Of a stretch of 64,000 bases of DNA, positions 33,778 to 45,254 are shown piece after piece. Below the pieces are notes generated by a model. That model had not been told where the DNA came from and did not search any database. It worked only from the letters and a program-made list of their open reading frames with translations. How positions within the stretch are numbered: the first letter of the stretch is position 1; each line of letters begins with the position of its first letter. Location of the stretch: positions 357,554 to 421,553 of the forward strand of contig BDDD01000534.1 in the NCBI GenBank assembly GCA_001972305.1. Direction: 5' to 3'. The stretch is from Cephalotus follicularis (lineage: Eukaryota > Streptophyta > Magnoliopsida > Oxalidales > Cephalotaceae). Made by a program: the position numbers and the translations under genes.

Positions 33778-34970
33778 ACCTAATTGGCTTCAATTAGACC
33801 TCAATTTAATGTTAAGTGGATTGGAGATTGCCTATGTTTTTTGGCCGATTTGTAGTACCCCTACGTTTAGTGGGAGTTGCTTATTGGTCACACTAATGAA
33901 ATCGGCGAACCATTGAATACCAAATTGTTACGTGTTTATTAAATTATATATCAGCTTTATTTTTGAATTTCTTATGCATCCTTGTAGGCTTGGGACTCGG
34001 ACTAGCTTTGTGTTTTTCCTTGTGTGGATGATTTAATCGCGTTGTTACATTCATGGAATTCAATCAGTCTGTAATAAGGCTGCCTGCGTGCGCTGTATTT
34101 ATTTTTCTTGTTCTTATTCTTATAGTAGAATTCTCTTCTCCCTCAATTGTATTTCCTTTCTTTTAAATGTACTATGGTTGTAATTTTAAGAAAGGAGACC
34201 AATGGGGATTGAAGAGAAGATCAAGAAGATAGCAAGACCAGTTGAAGGCCATGTATGCGTGGTAGCAAATGTAATAGAGTTAAATTAAATTAGTACAGCT
34301 AGGAGACCTAGTTGTCACGTTGGCTCACGTGATCACTTATAGCTTTTGTCCCAAGTCAGGGCATTTTTAGTGTGCATGAGATGGATGTTTTTCTTTTAAC
34401 AATCTTAACACGTCCAAGAATGTTAAGCCGTCAAAATGGATCGGAAGATTAAAATTAATCTAAAACAGCTTTGGTAAATTTAATAAAAGTTGATGAGACC
34501 AAATCCCTCCAACTTGCAAATAAGAAGTCTATAAGCGGTGGGGCATATGGTTGTCCTGTCGTTGGCCTTCCACAATCATCATTGAATGGTGTGGACATAT
34601 TGGGGATGGCACTGTAACAGTAGAGGTCCCCCGTATGACCATTTCTATTCAATTTCAGTGTTAGGTACAATAGAAGGAAATGACTTTGTTTTGGCATCAG
34701 GACATCGACACATGTGGGTGCTTCAAAACAAGTTAATTTCTTTGAAGATTATGGGTCTGACTTATACCGGGTTCTTAGGGTTCTTTCATACCCTCGCTGA
34801 AACCATAAGGGTCGGCTGGCTGAATCTTGTATCAGATCTTACATATGGGAGAGAGGTCCTAATGTAAATAGGTATTCATACCTACCTATCTTGGTATTGT
34901 GGTTTTCCATTCCCTACGCTGAGGCCATGATATTCGAGATAGATTCCGATCCCCACTAGTAAGTGAGAGG
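33778..34970 (+). other. Leader of copia H, upstream of the solo LTR
   Basis: About 1.2 kb with no credible ORF. It continues at 37968-38141 after the solo LTR, so the original leader was about 1.4 kb, long for a copia element. Confidence 0.55.
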
Positions 34971-37967
34971 TGTAAACCCCGCTTATTCATGTGCATATTA
35001 TTGGACTTTTTATTTGTTTTGCTATATGTTGGCATATTTTTTTTTTATGGGCTCTTGTGTTTTGGACTATATGATTTGTTCTTTGGGCTTTTGATAATTG
35101 TTGAAACAATGAGTAAGGGAAAAGTAAAATAAATTGTTTGGTATTTTAAATTAATTTTTTTAAATCAGTTTTTATATTAGTAAAATGGTAAAAATTGTTT
35201 ATTTGGGAAATAAATCTCTTTTTGTTATTTGAAACCTATTTACCTTCTAATTCTCCTCTCTCTCTCTCTCTCTCTCTCTCCCATAAGTCTCTCCCCTCTC
35301 TCTCACAAAACCGATTCTTTCCTCTCTTTCTCCCTGTCAATCTTGAATTTACTGCCCTATTTCCATATCCTATCAGATTGTGATTCATTCTTCATTATCA
35401 TAACCTAAATTACCTCTTCCTTGTGGTATATGTATGCCATTGCTTATTGTTATTGCCACCATCGTTTTTCTTGCGCCTGGTAGCCGAACCTGCATAATTT
35501 GGAGCTTGTTTTGTTCTTCCTTGAGTATCAATCAGGTTTGTTCCTCTGTTGTTGTGGTTTAGCAATTGGTTTTAGTTTGAATGTCATCCGATTTTCCTTG
35601 TATATAGGCTGCTAGTATGTTTGGTTTTGATTTCTGCCATGCATGCTCTGTTAATGTTTTTGGAATTGTTAGCAAGTCCTAAAGTGTCTTGTAATGGTAG
35701 TAAACATTTTGAATCCAACAGTTAAGGTTTGACAGAAGATTGATCACATAGCTATGAATAAGAATATGGTCATCTTTTTGGCTTATGTCCTATTGTTTTG
35801 TAAATTCTGATGGCAGTCTTAGGACACCTAATATGAACTGGTTGATATGGTATGATAACCTGTTAATAATGCATTGATAGAATCGGATCACATGTGTAAA
35901 GGTTAGAATTTTATAGGTCTCTTTAAAAGTATGATCACCAATTGCATAAATTTCTTGTTTCTTTATGCTCTAATGTAACTGTTGTGTCACATAAGTCCTA
36001 TGTAAATGATTAGGATCCTCTGGTAATGTGCTAAACAAGTTTTGACAGAAAATTGGCATAGGTTTGTTAGATTTTTGCTTATCTGTCGAGTAGAGAACAG
36101 TCGCCTGTCTATTTAAATAGTCGGCTGTTTCACTTTGTGTAGTCGGCTGTCTTAAGAAACAGTCAGCTATTTTGCATTGCACAGTCGACTGGCTGCAGTC
36201 CAGTTTGTGTAGTTCGCTGTCTATGTTATACAGTCGATTGCCACCCTTTGAACAGTCGACTGGACTTTGTTACAGTCGGCTAGTTTTGTCTAGTAAATTT
36301 CTGGTTTCAAGTTTTGTTATCTGTTTGTTCTTTTAATGATTTGGAGTATGTTTTAGACACTGTTAAACCGTCGTTTGTTGTTCGGAAGTGGTTTTTGAAT
36401 CCTTATATGAATGATATTATATCTTTTAGATTTTTGTGCTACGAGGGGCAATTAGAAATTGTTGATCAATTCGTAAGTCATGTCTGTGATCGCTTAAGGT
36501 ACGAATGTCCTTCTTTCTTGGCTATCTTCCTGATCTTATTTAAAATAATTTCAGATTTTGTTTTGGTAAAGATATTTCTTTCTTGGCTTATTCCTTTGAT
36601 TTTATGAACTCCGTTATGCACCGAATTTTGATATGTTTAGAAATAAAGTGGGTATGATATTTTTGTGAAACTAAATATTTTCTGGCTTTATAATTCGGTT
36701 GTGAAATGTTACGAAATGTTATGCAATAGTCTCTTTATTTTGAAAATAAATGAGTTGATTTCTGACTATGAATGTATACTGATTTTGATAACGAACATGA
36801 CGTTCACATTAGGGAGTATGTTAAAGATTATGGTATGTTCAAAAAATGTTTAGAGGATATGTCTATATTTTCTTTTAAATTGTTTTGGAATGAACAATGT
36901 TTTTGAAATAAGGATATACAGAGATATTTCCTACCTATGAAGGTACCATAGGCATGTCTTAGGCCTGGCACGGGGATATGACCCTTCCGTAGCGGTGTGA
37001 TTAGACTATGGCGTCTCTCTATGTTATGAATAAATCCCATGACGTGGATTTATGGATCCGTTATGTATGATAGGGGCGTATGGGTCGACCCTAGTTATAT
37101 GTTATGCGATATGTTATGGATTATGGGGATTGATTGTGTAGTGACGTACACACCAATCTGTTTGGAATGTGGGCCTCATGAACCCCTTGCACCTATGCAT
37201 ATGTGTATGCACTTTGGATCTCTGTAATGAGATTATGGAATCGGATAAGTCTCTGTTATTTGTTTTGGATCTCTACGATGAGATTATGGAATCGGATAAG
37301 TTTTTGTTTTGGAATCCTTAACTCGGATAATGTTAAAGGAATTTTGGATATTGCTTTGGAAGTTAGATTTTGCCTACAGATATTGATTTGAAGATTTGGA
37401 AACGTTTTGAAATTCGGATATTGGTTTTGAATTCATAGATTTTTTTATGTGACTACTTTCCTTCGTTTTCTGAAATAATGTTGAATTATTTTATACATGA
37501 GATATATAATATTTTAAAGGTTCAGGTGTTTTCTATCCTTTAAAAGTATTGCTTCATACTCAGCCGTGTTTTGTTTTCCATACGGCAGGCATTCTGGGAC
37601 AGCATCCGGGCAATGTGTGAAGAGAGAGAGATGTCACCTATGTTGAGGATCACTTAGGAGATGGATCCATTTATGTTTAGTTATTTTATGGTCATGTTAG
37701 GACCCCTTTTGAACAATGTTATGCCTTTCAATTTATGACTTTGGTTATGTTTAAGCTTTTGATTTATGTTTAAGTTTTCAGATTATGAATAAAGTTTTAG
37801 ACTATGTTTTATATTATGAATGTTATGTTTAGACAATCACGCAATTGAATAAAAGATAATCTAACGATTTTGATAAAATGAATAAAGTTGAGCCTTAATA
37901 TATGTATATGTTATGTTTAGTTTCGGATTAGGAACCGTAACGACTCCCACCGTTCGGGGGTGTTACA
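34971..37967 (+). repeat. Solo LTR of the gypsy B family
   Basis: It starts TGTAAACCCC and ends GGGGGTGTTACA, with 5-bp target duplications AGAGG at 34966-34970 and 37968-37972. Along its length it matches the minus-strand LTR of gypsy B, including the CAGTCGACTG array (36085-36285) and the conserved block at 36915-37190. A solo LTR with a matched duplication shows that a full element inserted here and was then removed by LTR-LTR recombination. Confidence 0.93.
36085..36285. repeat. CAGTCGACTG motif array in the solo LTR
   Basis: About ten copies of AGTCGNCTG-type motifs. Several show CpG decay (GTCGGCTG, GTCAGCT, GTCGATTG), whereas more of the copies in gypsy B remain perfect palindromes. 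Confidence 0.85.
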
Positions 37968-38141
37968 AGAGGCTTCCCGAATTCCACATGTGGGTGTGGG
38001 ATACGATTAGAATAGTGGGAGGAGCCATAATTACAAAAGACCAAGTATTATGGTAATAATATAAATGGAATGATTTGCTAATTAAACTCTCTATTGTTTC
38101 CTCTTTTATAGGTTCCTAGTTTTTCACCATATTCTACTACA

Positions 38142-39046
38142 ATGTTGGTTGGCACAGCACTATCGCGCGTTCTTGAAATAAACAAGCTAACGGGTCCTAA
38201 CTTCTTGGATTAGCAGCATAACTTGCGCTTAGCACTCATGAGCAAGAAGCTTGCTCAAGTCATGACTTAGAGCCCCCTAAACTGGGAGCCAACCCGTCAG
38301 ATGAGCTTAATGCCAAGAGGGCCAAATGGTTAGACGAGGATGAGCAAGCTCATTGCTTAGTGAATTTGGGTATGGTCCCAGAATTGCAAAGACAGCTCGA
38401 GAGGCTTGATACTATAGGAGTTATACTTCTTCATCTTCAGGAGTTGTATGGATCCCGGTCGGGGACCGAGTGGTTTAACTTGCTCCGTCAGCTCTTCTGC
38501 ACGAAGATGATTGAGAGATCTTCAGTTCATGCACATGGATTGAAGATGATTGATCTTGTTGATCAGCTGGCTCAACTAAACCTTACCATGGACAATGATT
38601 TCTACATTGACCTGGTACTTTCATCTCTCCCTCAATCATACTCCCAGTTCATCACAAATTTCCACATGAACAAGGTGGATACTAATCTGCCTGAACTTGT
38701 GGAAATGCTTCGTATGGACAAAGCCGACATGGGCCACAGGAGGTCCAAATCTAATGTGATGTTTCTACCTTCTACTTCTTCCCGGACAGCTCCAAGAGGG
38801 AGCAGATTGAGAGAATCCAAGTCCAAGGGCAAGGCGCCCATGAAACCTAAAGGGAAGAAGAAGAAAGGGAAGAGAGCAGCTACGTTGGGGGGCCAGCTGT
38901 TGGGGGACCAGTCCTTGATACGATCCAACAGATACAAGATGATGATTATTGCTTTTATTGTGGAAAGCACGGACATTGGAGATCACAGTGCAGTGAGTTC
39001 CAAAAGTCCAAGTCAAGAGGTGCCTCAGGGTCAGGTAGTTTCATGA
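38142..39046 (+). pseudogene. Copia H gag
   Basis: The ORF starts MLVGTALSRVLEINKLTGPNF (shown in part) at 38142 and breaks at a stop (W to stop after NFLD). The frame then shifts before 38360. From 38360 the capsid frame continues to 39046, with FYIDLVLSSLPQSY and a Lys/Arg-rich stretch. The zinc knuckle CFYCGKHGHWRSQC lies at about 38945-38985 in a different frame from the capsid, so a further frameshift lies between them. This is the copia-type (UBN2) gag. Not functional. Confidence 0.82.
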
Positions 39047-40930
39047 TTTAGCTTTTTCTAGCTACTAATGTTAGTTCAACTTGGGTTTTGGATTCAGGTT
39101 GTGGAACTAATATTTGTAAATCTTTGCAGGGGCTAAGAGACTCTAGATAGCTGAGAGAGGCTGAAGCTTTGGACTTGCGTCTAGGTGATGGATCGAGGAT
39201 TCACACCACGAAAATAGGCATTTTTGAATTGTTTTTGGGAAATGGCTAGGTAATTAAACTTGATCCTTGTTATTTTGTCAAGAACTTTGTAAGAAACGTC
39301 GTATCTATTTCATATTTGTATAAGATGGGCATGGAACTCAATTTTTCTACATATGGGTGTAGACTTATACATAATAATGTTCTTTTATGTGATGGACAAA
39401 TTTACAATGTGATCTATGTTTTAAATACTAATTCTCAAATGGCTTTAACAATTCAGACTGGAACAAACACTAAAAGACAATGAGAGATATGCGATGTAAA
39501 CCCTTCATACATATGGCATTGTAGATTAGGTCATCCTAGCGAGGCTAGATTAACACATATGGTTAAGGATGGCCTTTTAGACATCCAGGACGTGGAGTCC
39601 CTTTCTACGTGTGAGCCATGTCTTATTTGTAAGATGACCAAACCTCCCTTGTCCGGAGTAGGAGAATGGGCAGTGGACATACTGGGGCTTGTCCACACCG
39701 ATATCTGCGGACCTATATCGGTCAATGCTAGTGGAGGTTTTCCCTACGTCATTACATTCACTGATGACTTGTCACGGTATAGGTATGTGTTTCTGAAGAA
39801 ACACAAGTCTGAAGCCTTTGAGAGGTTCAAGGAATTCATACTAGAAGTAGAAAAGCAAATGGGTAAACCTAGGATCCTCCGGTCGAATCGAGGTGGTGAA
39901 TACCTATCTGTTGAATTCCAGGTTTATCTGAGGGATAACAAAATTCTCTCTTAGTGGACACCTCCAGGAACACCACAGCATAATGGTGTGTCTGAGCGGA
40001 GGAATCAAACTTTGATGAACATGGTCTGGTCCATGATGTCTTTCGTTGATCTTCCTATATCATTCTGGGATTATGCACTGCATGCGGCGGTGCACATCCT
40101 AAACCGGATTCCTTCTAAATCCGTCCCCTCTACTCCTTTCGAGGTGTATAAAGGGAGGAAACCCAGCCTAAACCATTTGAGGGTTTGGGGATATCCAGCT
40201 TATGTTAGAAGGAAGGATCCTTCTAAGTTGCAGGCACGAGCGGATCGTTGTTGGTTTGTGAGGTATCCTAAAGAGACAAGAGGATACTACTTTTACCATC
40301 CCAGCGATCAAAAGGTTTTTGTTTCGCAAACTGCTACATTCCTAAAGAAGGAATACCTGCTTGTAGGGAGCAGTGGGAGCAAGGTGGAACTGAGAGAGTT
40401 ATCACTTGGTGAAAGTTCATAGGATAAGGAGGAATTAGAGGTTCAACCCTCTACAGGCATAGTTGGGAAAGGTTCCCAACCTGAGAGTGGATCGCAGTTA
40501 GGCGCCCCTCTTGCGAGGAGATCAGGCAGAGTTCCAGTACCTCTTGAGAGATATGTCATTCTAATTTAGGACACTGAGGAACTCAACGACATCAATGATG
40601 ACGAGCCTGTCAGCTACAAGGAGGCAGTGAAGAGCACTAAATCCGGGGCATGGCTAGGGACCATGAAATCCAAGATGGACTCCATGGACGCCAACCAAGT
40701 ATGGAACTTGGTCGATGCACCTGAGGGTATTAACCCTATTGGTTGCAAATAGATCTTCAAGAGGAAGATTGGCACTGCTGGTAAGATAGAGACTTATAAA
40801 GCACGATTGGTCACGAAAGTGTATAGGCAAAGACACGGAGTCGACTATACCGAAACTTTCTCACCAGTCACTATGCTTAAGTCTATCTGAATATTGCTTG
40901 CTATTCTCACCAGTCCATGATGTCTTGCAA
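39047..40930 (+). pseudogene. Copia H pol: protease, integrase and start of RT
   Basis: Protease shows WVLDSGCGTNIC (the DSG active site). Integrase has the zinc finger HCRLGH...CEPCLICK, the core HTDICGPI, and LRSNRGGEY; the second catalytic Asp normally sits in RSDRGGEY and is Asn here. The later integrase region runs to about 40420. RT begins with NQVWNLVDAPEGINPIGCK and KARLVTKVYRQRHGVDY, and stops after FSPVTMLKSI. There are stops at about 39149, 39480, 39952 and 40420 and several more beyond. After about 40905 the sequence is gypsy, so the RT palm is missing. Confidence 0.87.
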
Positions 40931-40937
40931 TGACAAG

Positions 40938-41729
40938 TGTCACCAATTTATTATAATCTTCATCGATGATATCCTGGTGTATTCTAAGACGATGGAAGAA
41001 CACGGAGAACATCTACACTTGGCACTGTAAAGTCAGAGAGATAATCGGTTATATGACAAGTTTAGCAAATGTGAATTCTGGTTGTCAGAGGTTCCTTTTC
41101 TTGGTCATATCATTTCCAGTGCAGGTTTCTCAGTCGACCTATCAAAGATAGAGGCAATAAAGGACTGGAAGCGACCAACTAACGTGATGGAAGGCATAAG
41201 CTTTTTAGGCTTGGCGGGGTACTACCATCGTTTTGATGGAGGATTCTACCGCATAGCCACATCTCTGATCTGATTGACTCAAAAGAATGTAGAATTTGTA
41301 TGGGATGAACATTGTGAGCGGAGCCTTCAGGAGCTAAAGCATCGATTGACTTATGTGCCAATCATAGCCTTACCAGAAGGCAGTAAATGTTTTGTGATAT
41401 ATAGTGATGCATCGGGAAATGGCTTGGGATTTGTTATGATGCAGAATGGAAAGGTGATCGCTTACACCTTGAGGAAATTGAAGTCCAATAAAGAGAATTA
41501 CACAACTCATGATCTTGAATTGGCGGTGATAGTTTTTACACTACGTAAGTGGAGGCATTATCTGTATGGTTTGAGATTTGAGGTCTATACCGATCACAAG
41601 ATTTTGAAGTATTTATTCGCCCAGAAGGATCTAAATATGAGACAAAGGAGATTGATGGAATTGCTCAGTGATTATAATTGCGAAATTCAGTACCACCCAG
41701 GTAAAGCTAACGCAGTTGCAGACGCATTA
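40938..41729 (+). pseudogene. Gypsy I reverse transcriptase (palm/thumb) and RNase H
   Basis: The frame reads [17 protein letters not shown], then [20 protein letters not shown] and [11 protein letters not shown]; RNase H shows [10 protein letters not shown] and [10 protein letters not shown]. It ends ADAL at the CACTA insertion. The catalytic FIDD box is intact. Stops lie at about 41028 and 41271. N-terminal RT fingers and everything upstream are absent. Confidence 0.9.
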
Positions 41730-41865
41730 CACTACTAAAAACAGGCCAACGGCGAGGGCATGGTGGGGGCATTAAGTCCCCTCGCCGTTTTGCCCGGTTT
41801 TTTTTTTTTTAAAGAAATGCATGGCGAGGGCATTATTACCCTCGCCATGCCCTCGGCCGGTACCC
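41730..41865. repeat. Left terminal inverted repeat and subterminal repeats of CACTA
   Basis: Terminal CACTACTAAAAACAGG is followed by GGCGAGGGCAT units in both orientations (about 41750, 41775, 41823, 41840 and 41850). Subterminal arrays are where the accessory CACTA protein binds in the known En/Spm system. Confidence 0.88.
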
Positions 41866-42083
41866 TAATTTGTACCGGTCCCTTCTTTCCCCTCTTTCAC
41901 TTCTTCTTCCCCAAATTTTTTCCCACCCGCCGCCCACCTCTCCTTCTCCCTCTCTCTTTCTCCCTCTCTCCCACTCCACTGTCGGCCGTCTCTCCCACTT
42001 TCTCCACTGCCGGTCTCCCTCTCTCTCACTTTCTCCTTCTCAGGTAACTTCTTTCTCCCTCTCTCTCTATTTTCAAACCAAGA
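41866..42083 (+). other. Pyrimidine-rich 5' untranslated region of CACTA
   Basis: This is almost entirely C/T-rich and open in frame, but not protein-like. It probably holds leader or intron sequence in front of the transposase. The first part of the N-terminal transposase-associated domain is not found here, so the first exon may be degenerate or lost. Confidence 0.5.
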
Positions 42084-42156
42084 TTTTGTCTGGGATAGTA
42101 AGATAAAATATCCTTGTAGCCGTTGCAAGTTAAGGGCGTTTGGAACTCGATCTGAA

Positions 42157-44334
42157 GTGCGGTTACATTTGTTGAAGAAGGGTTTCACCCCTCATTACAC
42201 GTTGTGGGATCAACACGGGGAAAGGACGGAACGCCGTCGGGCTGCAGTGGAGCAGCCAGACCCCTCAGGTACGAGCAATCCTTTTGTTGATCTCGTAATG
42301 GATGCCAGGGGGTTTGATTTTGACACTGGTGAACATGACGAGAAGGCCGATGAACTTCCGAACCCCAATGCAAAGAAGTTCTACGACCTGCTTAAGGATG
42401 CCGACGAACCGTTGTGGAATGGTTGTAAAAAACACACGAAATTGTCTATGATGACGCGACTCATGAATGTCAAGTCCAAGTATGGGATTCCCAACGAAGG
42501 GGCCGAGGAAATTCTTCAGATCGTTAAGAGCAGAATACCTGAAGATGAGAAGTTGCCGGAGTCTTATTACAAGTTGAAACAAATTATGAAGACATTGGGA
42601 TTAGGCTACAAAAAGATAGATGCATGTGTCAATGATTGTATCTTGTATTACGGGGATCAGCACAAGTGTGCTACAGAGTGTCCAACGTGTAATCATCCGA
42701 GATTCAAACCTAGTGGTGACGGAAAGAGAAAGAAACAGGTACCTTACAAGGTTTTGCGTCACTTTCCATTGGCACCAAGACTTCAGAGGTTGTTTCAATC
42801 AGACAAAACATCTGCTGATATGAGGTGGCACAGTAAGAAGAGGAAGGAGAACGACGGTGACGAAGTGGGAATGGTACACCCGGCTGATGGTGAAGCTTGG
42901 AAGCACTTTGATATTACTTTTCCATCGTTTGCCATAGAGGTTGGCAATGTTAGAATAGGAATAGCAACGGACGGGTTTTGTCCTTTTGGGGTCAGTAGTA
43001 GTGTTTATTCTTGCTGGCCAATGTTTGTTTTCCCGTACAATCTTCCACTTTGGTTGTGTATGACGAAGCCATTCATGTTCTTATCATTGATTATACCTGG
43101 ACCAAAAAGCCCAGGAAAAGATATTGATGTGTTTCTGCGTCCACTCGTTGATGAGCTGAAGATGTTGTGGGAAACAGGAGTTGAAACCTATGATGCATCA
43201 CGCAAGAAGAACTTTCAGATGAGGGCAGCTTTAATGTGGACGATTAGTTATTTTCCTGCCTATGGAATGCTGTCAGGCTGGAGTACTCATGGTCATTTTG
43301 CATGCCCCTACTGCATGGGCCGGACCAAGGGTTTTAGATTGAAGCATAGTCGGAAATGTTCGTGGTTTGACTGCCATTGTCAATTGTTTCCCGTAGACCA
43401 CCAGTTTAGAAGAGACAATAAAAAATTCTTGAAAGGTCGACGAGTGACCGAGGTGGGTGTGGAGAGGTTATCCGGTGAAGAGGTTGAGGAACAACTCCCC
43501 GAGTTGAATGAAGTTGTGTTTGGAAAAGGTGTACCGACTAGTAAGATTTCTGGGTTGGGGAGAGTACACAATTGGACTAAGCGAAGTATCTTTTTCGAAC
43601 TTCCTTATTGGACTAAAGTACTAGTCAGACACAAGTTGGACGTCATGCACATCGAGAAGAATGTCTTTGAAAATATATTTAACACGATCATGAATGTGAA
43701 GGGAAAATCCAAGGACCACTTACAAGCTCGACTTGATCTGAAAGAGTTGAGAATAAGACCTGAACTGCATGCAGAAGAGGTGGATGGGCGGTTCATATTG
43801 CCACCAGCAAAATATTCACTGAACAGTGAACAGGTCAAACAAGTTTGTGAATGGATGACGAAGATCAGGTTTCCGGATGGATACGCCTCAAACATATGTC
43901 GGTGTGTGAATGTCTCAGAGTGTAAGGTTTCAGGATTGAAGAGCCACGATTGCCATGTCTTCATGCAGAGGCTTCATCCGATTGCATTTTCTGAGTTCCT
44001 ACCCAGAAATATCATGGAGGTGTTGGCCGAGGTCAGTGATTTTTTTCGGAATATATGCTCAACATCCAACAGTTCTGCTAGGATGGACTTGCTCCAGAGT
44101 AATATTGTGCAAACAGTATGCAAAATGGAGAAGATATTCCCTCCATCGTTTTTTGATTCGATGGAACATCTTCTCGTCCACCTAGCTTATGAAGCGAAAG
44201 TATGTGGGCCAGTTCAGAATACATGGATGTATCCCATTGAGAGGTACAGTTACTTGTTTCTCTTTTTGAAAATGTTCATCTATTTGTCATGTATTCTAAT
44301 TACACTATGGAGAGACAGTTGCAGATTGGGGTAA
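42157..44334 (+). CDS. CACTA transposase (TNP2 / TnpD type)
   Basis: This is the catalytic transposase of En/Spm elements, which cuts at the terminal repeats. Similarity starts upstream of the first annotated codon, at about 42085. There a zinc-ribbon-like CSRC plus the HLLKKGF...HGER pattern marks the end of the transposase-associated domain. The TNP2 domain follows (residues about 70-500), with ECPTCNHPR, GIATDGFCPFG, LPLWLCMTKP and HGHFACPYCMG. Then comes the LDVMHIEKNVFEN block and a DUF4218-like C-terminal domain (HVFMQRLHP; HLLVHLAYEA). It is uninterrupted for 725 codons. The family start (a WM... N terminus) is missing, and the final 30 residues after YPIERY are not family-like, so a splice site probably lies near 44243 or 44330. 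The start codon given is GTG, which is not a reliable start. Confidence 0.88.
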   Translation: MRLHLLKKGFTPHYTLWDQHGERTERRRAAVEQPDPSGTSNPFVDLVMDARGFDFDTGEHDEKADELPNPNAKKFYDLLKDADEPLWNGCKKHTKLSMMTRLMNVKSKYGIPNEGAEEILQIVKSRIPEDEKLPESYYKLKQIMKTLGLGYKKIDACVNDCILYYGDQHKCATECPTCNHPRFKPSGDGKRKKQVPYKVLRHFPLAPRLQRLFQSDKTSADMRWHSKKRKENDGDEVGMVHPADGEAWKHFDITFPSFAIEVGNVRIGIATDGFCPFGVSSSVYSCWPMFVFPYNLPLWLCMTKPFMFLSLIIPGPKSPGKDIDVFLRPLVDELKMLWETGVETYDASRKKNFQMRAALMWTISYFPAYGMLSGWSTHGHFACPYCMGRTKGFRLKHSRKCSWFDCHCQLFPVDHQFRRDNKKFLKGRRVTEVGVERLSGEEVEEQLPELNEVVFGKGVPTSKISGLGRVHNWTKRSIFFELPYWTKVLVRHKLDVMHIEKNVFENIFNTIMNVKGKSKDHLQARLDLKELRIRPELHAEEVDGRFILPPAKYSLNSEQVKQVCEWMTKIRFPDGYASNICRCVNVSECKVSGLKSHDCHVFMQRLHPIAFSEFLPRNIMEVLAEVSDFFRNICSTSNSSARMDLLQSNIVQTVCKMEKIFPPSFFDSMEHLLVHLAYEAKVCGPVQNTWMYPIERYSYLFLFLKMFIYLSCILITLWRDSCRLG

Positions 44335-44417
44335 GTAATAAACTAAATTTATGATTATGGTGATTAATAAACTTAATTTGTGTTTCAAACTAATTCGAAT
44401 TACCATTTGACTTGCAG

Positions 44418-44993
44418 GTGGCAAAGGGGAAACCGCATGTGGATGTATACTTAGACACCCATACGAAGGCGGGGGATGATACTCTTCCATCTCCTATTAT
44501 AATGGAGAGGATGGTGAGTTACAAACTGAAATGAATGTGACTTAACTGATTACAATCACTAAACTGATTAATCTTGTATTTTTTGTAGGAAAAGTACCAG
44601 GCTGCTGCTGGGCCGGTAACTGTGGAGGGCCCTGACGGTACTAGGGTGCCGGCTCCCTTCGACGTCATGGCATGGACGGAGGCTACTGGGGGTCCGCAGA
44701 AGGGAAAGATCCGTGGATTAGGGAACTATATGACTTCCACAAAGATGCTACCACAAGCACTCCGAGGTACTCAGTCGGGAGTGGGAGGTCAGAGTTGCCC
44801 ATTCACTTCACAACCGTCAAAGAGCACCCCATGGTCAGACATTCAAGGCCAGTTGGAGCAGATGGAGGCGAAGATGGAGACTTTTATGTCTAATATGATG
44901 CAGCTGATGATGGAGTCTCGGTCCACACGCACACCATATGATCACAGTTCACCGCGGTCTCGGCACCCCCATTTCCAGCCATCCGGAGATTAG
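44418..44993 (+). CDS. CACTA accessory transposase-like protein, C-terminal exons (Transposase_24-like)
   Basis: Two exons in the same phase: 44418-44513 (VAKGKPHVDVYLDTHTKAG...) and 44589-44993, ending at TAG. The intron between them (44514-44588) begins GTGAGT and ends TTGTAG. The DTHTK motif and GKIRGLG block resemble the plant Ptta/En-Spm accessory transposase family. A coiled-coil-like stretch (QLEQMEAKMETFMSNMMQLM) lies near the end. It does not splice in frame to the TNP2 exon at either obvious donor, so either another exon is used or this is the remnant of a separate gene product. N-terminal part not seen. Confidence 0.68.
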
Positions 44994-45254
44994 GACGATA
45001 GTGATAGCGATGACCAGTAGTAGTAGTCTGTTGTTGTATCTAACATATTCTAACACTGTTATGTATTTGACATATTATCCTTTGTATAAAATGCTAACAA
45101 CTTTTTTCCATTGTTTTGTTAGTCCAGAATGAATGAAATGTGTCTATTGCTGAGAATTGTCAAATATAAATTGTTGTGGCTGCTGCTGAAATGAATTGCA
45201 GGTTTTGCTTGGAGTTTAGGGTAGAGATTTTGCTGATAGTTCTTGTTGCAGGTT
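44994..45254 (+). other. CACTA 3' untranslated region
   Basis: About 260 bases of A/T-rich, non-coding sequence lie between the last exon and the right subterminal array. Confidence 0.6.

Larger units (their letters stand above)
33356..40930 (+). mobile_element. Ty1-copia element H, 5' part, decayed
   Basis: It has an LTR end at 33762, a primer-binding site, a long leader, gag, protease, integrase and the start of RT, all plus strand. There is no env-like ORF. It breaks off inside RT at about 40905-40930, where gypsy sequence starts, and no 3' LTR is present. A solo LTR (34971-37967) interrupts the leader. The lineage is copia, possibly Tork-like, judging by the DSGCGTNIC protease box. Confidence 0.8.

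Noticed and set aside
36314..37391. Several 60-97-aa ORFs in the solo LTR
   Set aside because: The equivalent LTR of gypsy B does not keep them, and they have no recognisable domains.
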